NCBI GenBank assembly: GCA_015152555.1 | Contig: SUTS01000016.1 | Span: 1-40,864, forward strand | Length of the DNA: 40,864 nt | Source: Cyanobacteria bacterium SIG26 | GTDB lineage: Bacteria > Cyanobacteriota > Vampirovibrionia > Gastranaerophilales > Gastranaerophilaceae | Direction: 5' to 3' | In this document: one piece after another, positions 38,791-40,864 of the stretch | How the letters are laid out: every line of letters starts with the position of its first letter | Position numbering within the stretch: the first letter of the stretch is position 1 | Notes under the pieces: model-generated | The model's input: only the letters and a program-made list of their open reading frames with translations | The model's database searches: none | What the model was told of the DNA's origin: nothing | Made by a program: the position numbers and the translations under genes

Positions 38791-38970
38791 ATGAAAAGTG
38801 GAACAATAAAAACTTATGACACATTAAAAGAAGAAACAAACTATTGTGTAAGGTGTTGGAGAGAATTTACGACATTATCAGAAGATGAACGAAAAGTGGT
38901 CGCTAAATGTAAAGAGCGATCAAGAAAATATTCAGTAAACAAATTATTCAGAAAATATTATGAGGAATAG
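38791..38970 (+). CDS. Small basic protein with cysteines (59 aa)
   Basis: MKSGTIKTYDTLKEETNYCV then RCWREFTTLS, with CVRC at 19-22 and a later Cys, followed by a Lys/Arg-rich helix (RKVVAKCKERSRKYSVNKLF). It starts 12 bp after the previous stop. It may be a small metal- or nucleic acid-binding protein. No family was recognised. Confidence 0.5.
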   Translation: MKSGTIKTYDTLKEETNYCVRCWREFTTLSEDERKVVAKCKERSRKYSVNKLFRKYYEE

Positions 38971-38972
38971 AT

Positions 38973-39113
38973 ATGAACCAAAACGAACAAATCAGCAGTG
39001 ATAAAAAAATTGCAGAAATTAAAATGATATTAATGGAGCCAATTATAGAAACTAAAAAGATTAAAAAGTATCATTTATTAGGAACATTACCGGAGCAAGT
39101 TATAATTAATTAG
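38973..39113 (+). CDS. Small hypothetical protein (46 aa)
   Basis: MNQNEQISSDKKIAEIKMIL, then a basic stretch KKIKKYHLLGTL, ending EQVIIN. ATG is 2 bp after the previous stop, and the stop of that gene lies within a GAGGAATAG sequence that can serve as ribosome site. No family was recognised. The following 112 bp (39114-39225) show no convincing gene. Confidence 0.45.
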   Translation: MNQNEQISSDKKIAEIKMILMEPIIETKKIKKYHLLGTLPEQVIIN

Positions 39114-39225
39114 ATCAACTAAATCGAATAAGAGAAATAATAATAAAATAAACGAATTAAGAAAAAGCGTATCACACAATGGAGGAACAGAAAAATGATG
39201 AAATAACAATGGAAAGGTTTATATT

Positions 39226-39567
39226 ATGGAAATAAACGAAAAAGAAATTCAAGAAATTATAGATAGTAAAATTGAATATGGAACAAGGAAATATGGTAAA
39301 GATTTTAAATATACTATATTAGAAATAATAAGCTTAGAAAAAATATTACATCCTAACCAAACGAAAGAGAATACACCAAAACTAATACCTCTAGTAAAAT
39401 GGAATGAGCACCATCCGGATCCAAGTGTTAAAGCATTAAGAATGTTAGTATTCAGACAAAACGAGAATGGCTTTGACAAAGTTATTGTAAAACGTGGACA
39501 TAGAATTTTAATAGATGAACAAAAATATTTTGAATGGGCGGAGAAAAACTCTAAACATCCGGTATAA
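39226..39567 (+). CDS. Excisionase-like DNA-binding protein
   Basis: A 113-residue protein whose second half, KWNEHHPDPSVKALRMLVFR, NGFDKVIVKRGHRILID and EQKYFEWAE, follows the pattern of small phage winged-helix (MerR/Xis-like) DNA-binding proteins. It is the last gene of the early operon and converges on the integrase gene, overlapping its 3' end by 17 bp. A role as excision factor fits both fold and place, but is inferred. Confidence 0.55.
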   Translation: MEINEKEIQEIIDSKIEYGTRKYGKDFKYTILEIISLEKILHPNQTKENTPKLIPLVKWNEHHPDPSVKALRMLVFRQNENGFDKVIVKRGHRILIDEQKYFEWAEKNSKHPV

Positions 39568-40633
39568 TCTTTTTAACAAAACTTTTAACCACGTTGTCAA
39601 TATGTTTTTGTGATAAGTGTGTATAGTTTCTGGTAACAGTTATAGATGTTTGCCCTAACATTTCAGCAATATCAAGCAAGCTTGCTCCGTTCATCGCTGC
39701 ATAAGATGCGAAAGTATGTCTCATGTCATGTACTGTGAAGTTTTCAAGTCCAACTTTCCTTATAATTTTATAAACCTTTCCTCTAATAAAAGAGAGGGCA
39801 TCTCTTCTTTTACCTTTAAAAATGTAACCGGTTTGTATATTATTCTCGATAAGATATTCTTTTAAAAACTCCAAAACGTCTGTTTCTACATAAACACCTC
39901 TGCTCGTGTTGTTTTTTGTATCGATATAATAAACTCGTTGATTTTGAAAATCAATATTTTCAACCTTTAGAGTTTGGACTTCTGAATATCTCCCGCCGGT
40001 ACCGAGAGCAATAAGCACAAACAGATAAACTATCTTTGAGTCCTTTTTGCAAGCTGTAAGATATGTTGCGAGTTCTTCTATTGATAGATAACGTTTTCTG
40101 CCGTCTGGTTTGGGAACTATTTTAACCTTAGACATCGGATTATATTCAATCAGCTCAAGCTCATCTCGTGCGTATGTTAAAACTGTTGAAAGAGCCATGA
40201 GGTATTTATTTATAGTGTTGGCTTTCCGAGGCTGACCGGTTTCAATTTCTTCTGTTAGCAAGAGTTGCTTGCAAGCAGTAAGATCGGATGCGGTAAGGTT
40301 CACAACTTTTATATTTCCTATTTTATCAATCCACCAATCGTACATGCAGTTATATTTTGTAGCATCAGCATATCTTGTCGGTGCAACATTATCTCTGAAA
40401 TAATTTATTAACTCTGAAATGTATTCAATTTTTACCTTGTTTATTTTTGTAATAAACTCTGCAGGTTTTTCTATATACGTTCCATCTTCCATTGCGGCTT
40501 CTGTTTTTTTTGCCCAAGAGCGAGCAAGGGTAATTCCGGAAAATGTTTTGCATACGGTTTTATACCCTTTAACTCTGATGATAGCTTTTATCTTTGTGCC
40601 TTTCTTTCCCTCTATGGGAATAAAAGTTGCCAT
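39551..40633 (-). CDS. int: Tyrosine integrase
   Basis: A 360-residue site-specific recombinase. Residues 1-55 form an arm-binding-type domain (ATFIPIEGKKGTKIKAIIRV), about 65-165 the core-binding SAM-like domain, and 175-350 the catalytic domain. Catalytic residues visible are R215 in GTGGRYSEV, K240, H302-x-x-R305 in VHDMRHTF, Q328 in place of the usual His, and the nucleophile Y337 in RNYTHLS. It inserts phage DNA into the host chromosome. Putative arm sites lie in its leader and beyond the junction, and a promoter is visible at 40705-40734. Confidence 0.93.
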   Translation of the reverse strand: MATFIPIEGKKGTKIKAIIRVKGYKTVCKTFSGITLARSWAKKTEAAMEDGTYIEKPAEFITKINKVKIEYISELINYFRDNVAPTRYADATKYNCMYDWWIDKIGNIKVVNLTASDLTACKQLLLTEEIETGQPRKANTINKYLMALSTVLTYARDELELIEYNPMSKVKIVPKPDGRKRYLSIEELATYLTACKKDSKIVYLFVLIALGTGGRYSEVQTLKVENIDFQNQRVYYIDTKNNTSRGVYVETDVLEFLKEYLIENNIQTGYIFKGKRRDALSFIRGKVYKIIRKVGLENFTVHDMRHTFASYAAMNGASLLDIAEMLGQTSITVTRNYTHLSQKHIDNVVKSFVKKIIPDV

Positions 40634-40648
40634 ACAATCACCTCAATT

Positions 40649-40673
40649 TTTGGTAACAAATTTGGTAACACTT
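40649..40673. repeat. Integrase arm-type repeat, right copy
   Basis: This is an exact copy of 135-159, with two TTTGGTAACA units 12 bp apart. It lies 16 bp upstream of the integrase ATG, within its mRNA leader, so integrase bound here could also limit its own expression. Confidence 0.5.
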
Positions 40674-40704
40674 TATTTGAAAAATCTTGAATAATATTGA
40701 AAAC

Positions 40705-40734
40705 ATAATAAAACAATAATAAACTTAAAGTCAA
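40705..40734 (-). promoter_or_regulatory. Integrase promoter
   Basis: On the minus strand TTGACT (40734-40729) and TATTAT (40710-40705) are 18 bp apart, close to the sigma-70 consensus. The start would fall near 40698, about 65 bp upstream of the integrase ATG, with the arm-type repeat between them. Confidence 0.55.
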
Positions 40735-40800
40735 GCATTATTAAGCATTTTACCTATTCATATTTTTTCAAGAGTTTTTAAAAATATGCTAACTCTATAA

Positions 40801-40864
40801 CTTAATATCCTCGTGTTTATTTAATGTTGCCATAATCTGGCAACTTTTTTTTGCTTGAGAATAT
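40801..40864. repeat. Terminal direct repeat, copy 2
   Basis: The last 64 bases equal bases 1-64, including the GTTGCC/GGCAAC hairpin and its T-run. This is the overlap that closes the circle. Confidence 0.9.

Noticed and set aside
39179..39235. Short frame MEEQKNDEITMERFILWK before the excisionase-like gene
   Set aside because: At 18 codons without a clear ribosome site it cannot be supported as a gene.

Overview
The window is a complete, circularly closed genome of a temperate podovirus-type phage (Caudoviricetes). Its first 64 bases are repeated exactly as its last 64, so the unique circle is 40,800 bp. It is AT-rich throughout. The head genes match the Bordetella phage BPP-1 (Bbp) set: Bbp16-like cement protein, Bbp17-like capsid protein, Bbp18-like scaffold, Bbp19-like protein and head-tail-connector portal. 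The tail and ejection genes follow the T7 plan: tubular proteins A and B, gp13-, gp14-, gp15/16-like internal proteins, and a fibre with a T7-type N-terminus. Shine-Dalgarno sites are clear. One gene encodes a protein with a Sec signal peptide ending AYA. The host cannot be named from this sequence; a low-GC bacterium of the kind found in gut communities is my guess. There are no tRNA genes, CRISPR arrays, insertion sequences or reverse transcriptase.

Layout. 1-300 is a non-coding control region with terminators and one arm of a repeated integrase-type site. 310-27469, all on the minus strand, is the late operon. In transcription order it holds a Cys-rich protein, terS, terL, a small protein, portal, Bbp19-like, scaffold, capsid, cement, small proteins, gp14-like, tubular A, tubular B, an SSB-like protein, gp13-like, an M23-peptidase virion protein, a 2.6-kaa polyvalent ejection protein, the tail fibre, HNH, and a lysis group (permuted papain-like hydrolase, membrane coiled-coil protein, M15 peptidase). 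27470-28260 holds the late promoter and leader, a terminator, a pure A/T tract with GCATATGC palindromes, and a tiny peptide gene with its own terminator. 28262-30693 is the lysogeny and accessory block: secreted protein, membrane-anchored Mrr-type nuclease, small membrane protein, and a double-HTH repressor. 30727-30795 holds the early promoter with two symmetric operators. 30883-39567, plus strand, is the early operon: Lin1244-type replication protein, two HNH-like paralogues, Dam methylase, OB-fold and zinc-ribbon proteins, the DUF2303 pair, a 13-unit repeat protein, a YopX protein, many very small genes, and an excisionase-like protein. The tyrosine integrase (39551-40633, minus) converges on the early operon.

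How the parts work together. The repressor probably binds the two ACATA-N3-TATGT operators, one just upstream of and touching the -35 and one just upstream of and touching the -10 of the early promoter. A second palindrome occurs identically at the early promoter start point and in the -35 region of the late promoter, in opposite orientation. That suggests one phage regulator turning early genes down and late genes up. Between the DUF2303 gene and the next gene the early transcript carries a complete type II hammerhead ribozyme core. This is the most striking non-coding feature: every universally conserved core position is present and all three stems can form. Other notable features are a terS leader hairpin that hides its ribosome binding site, the multi-enzyme ejection protein, and the recombining 54-bp repeat gene.
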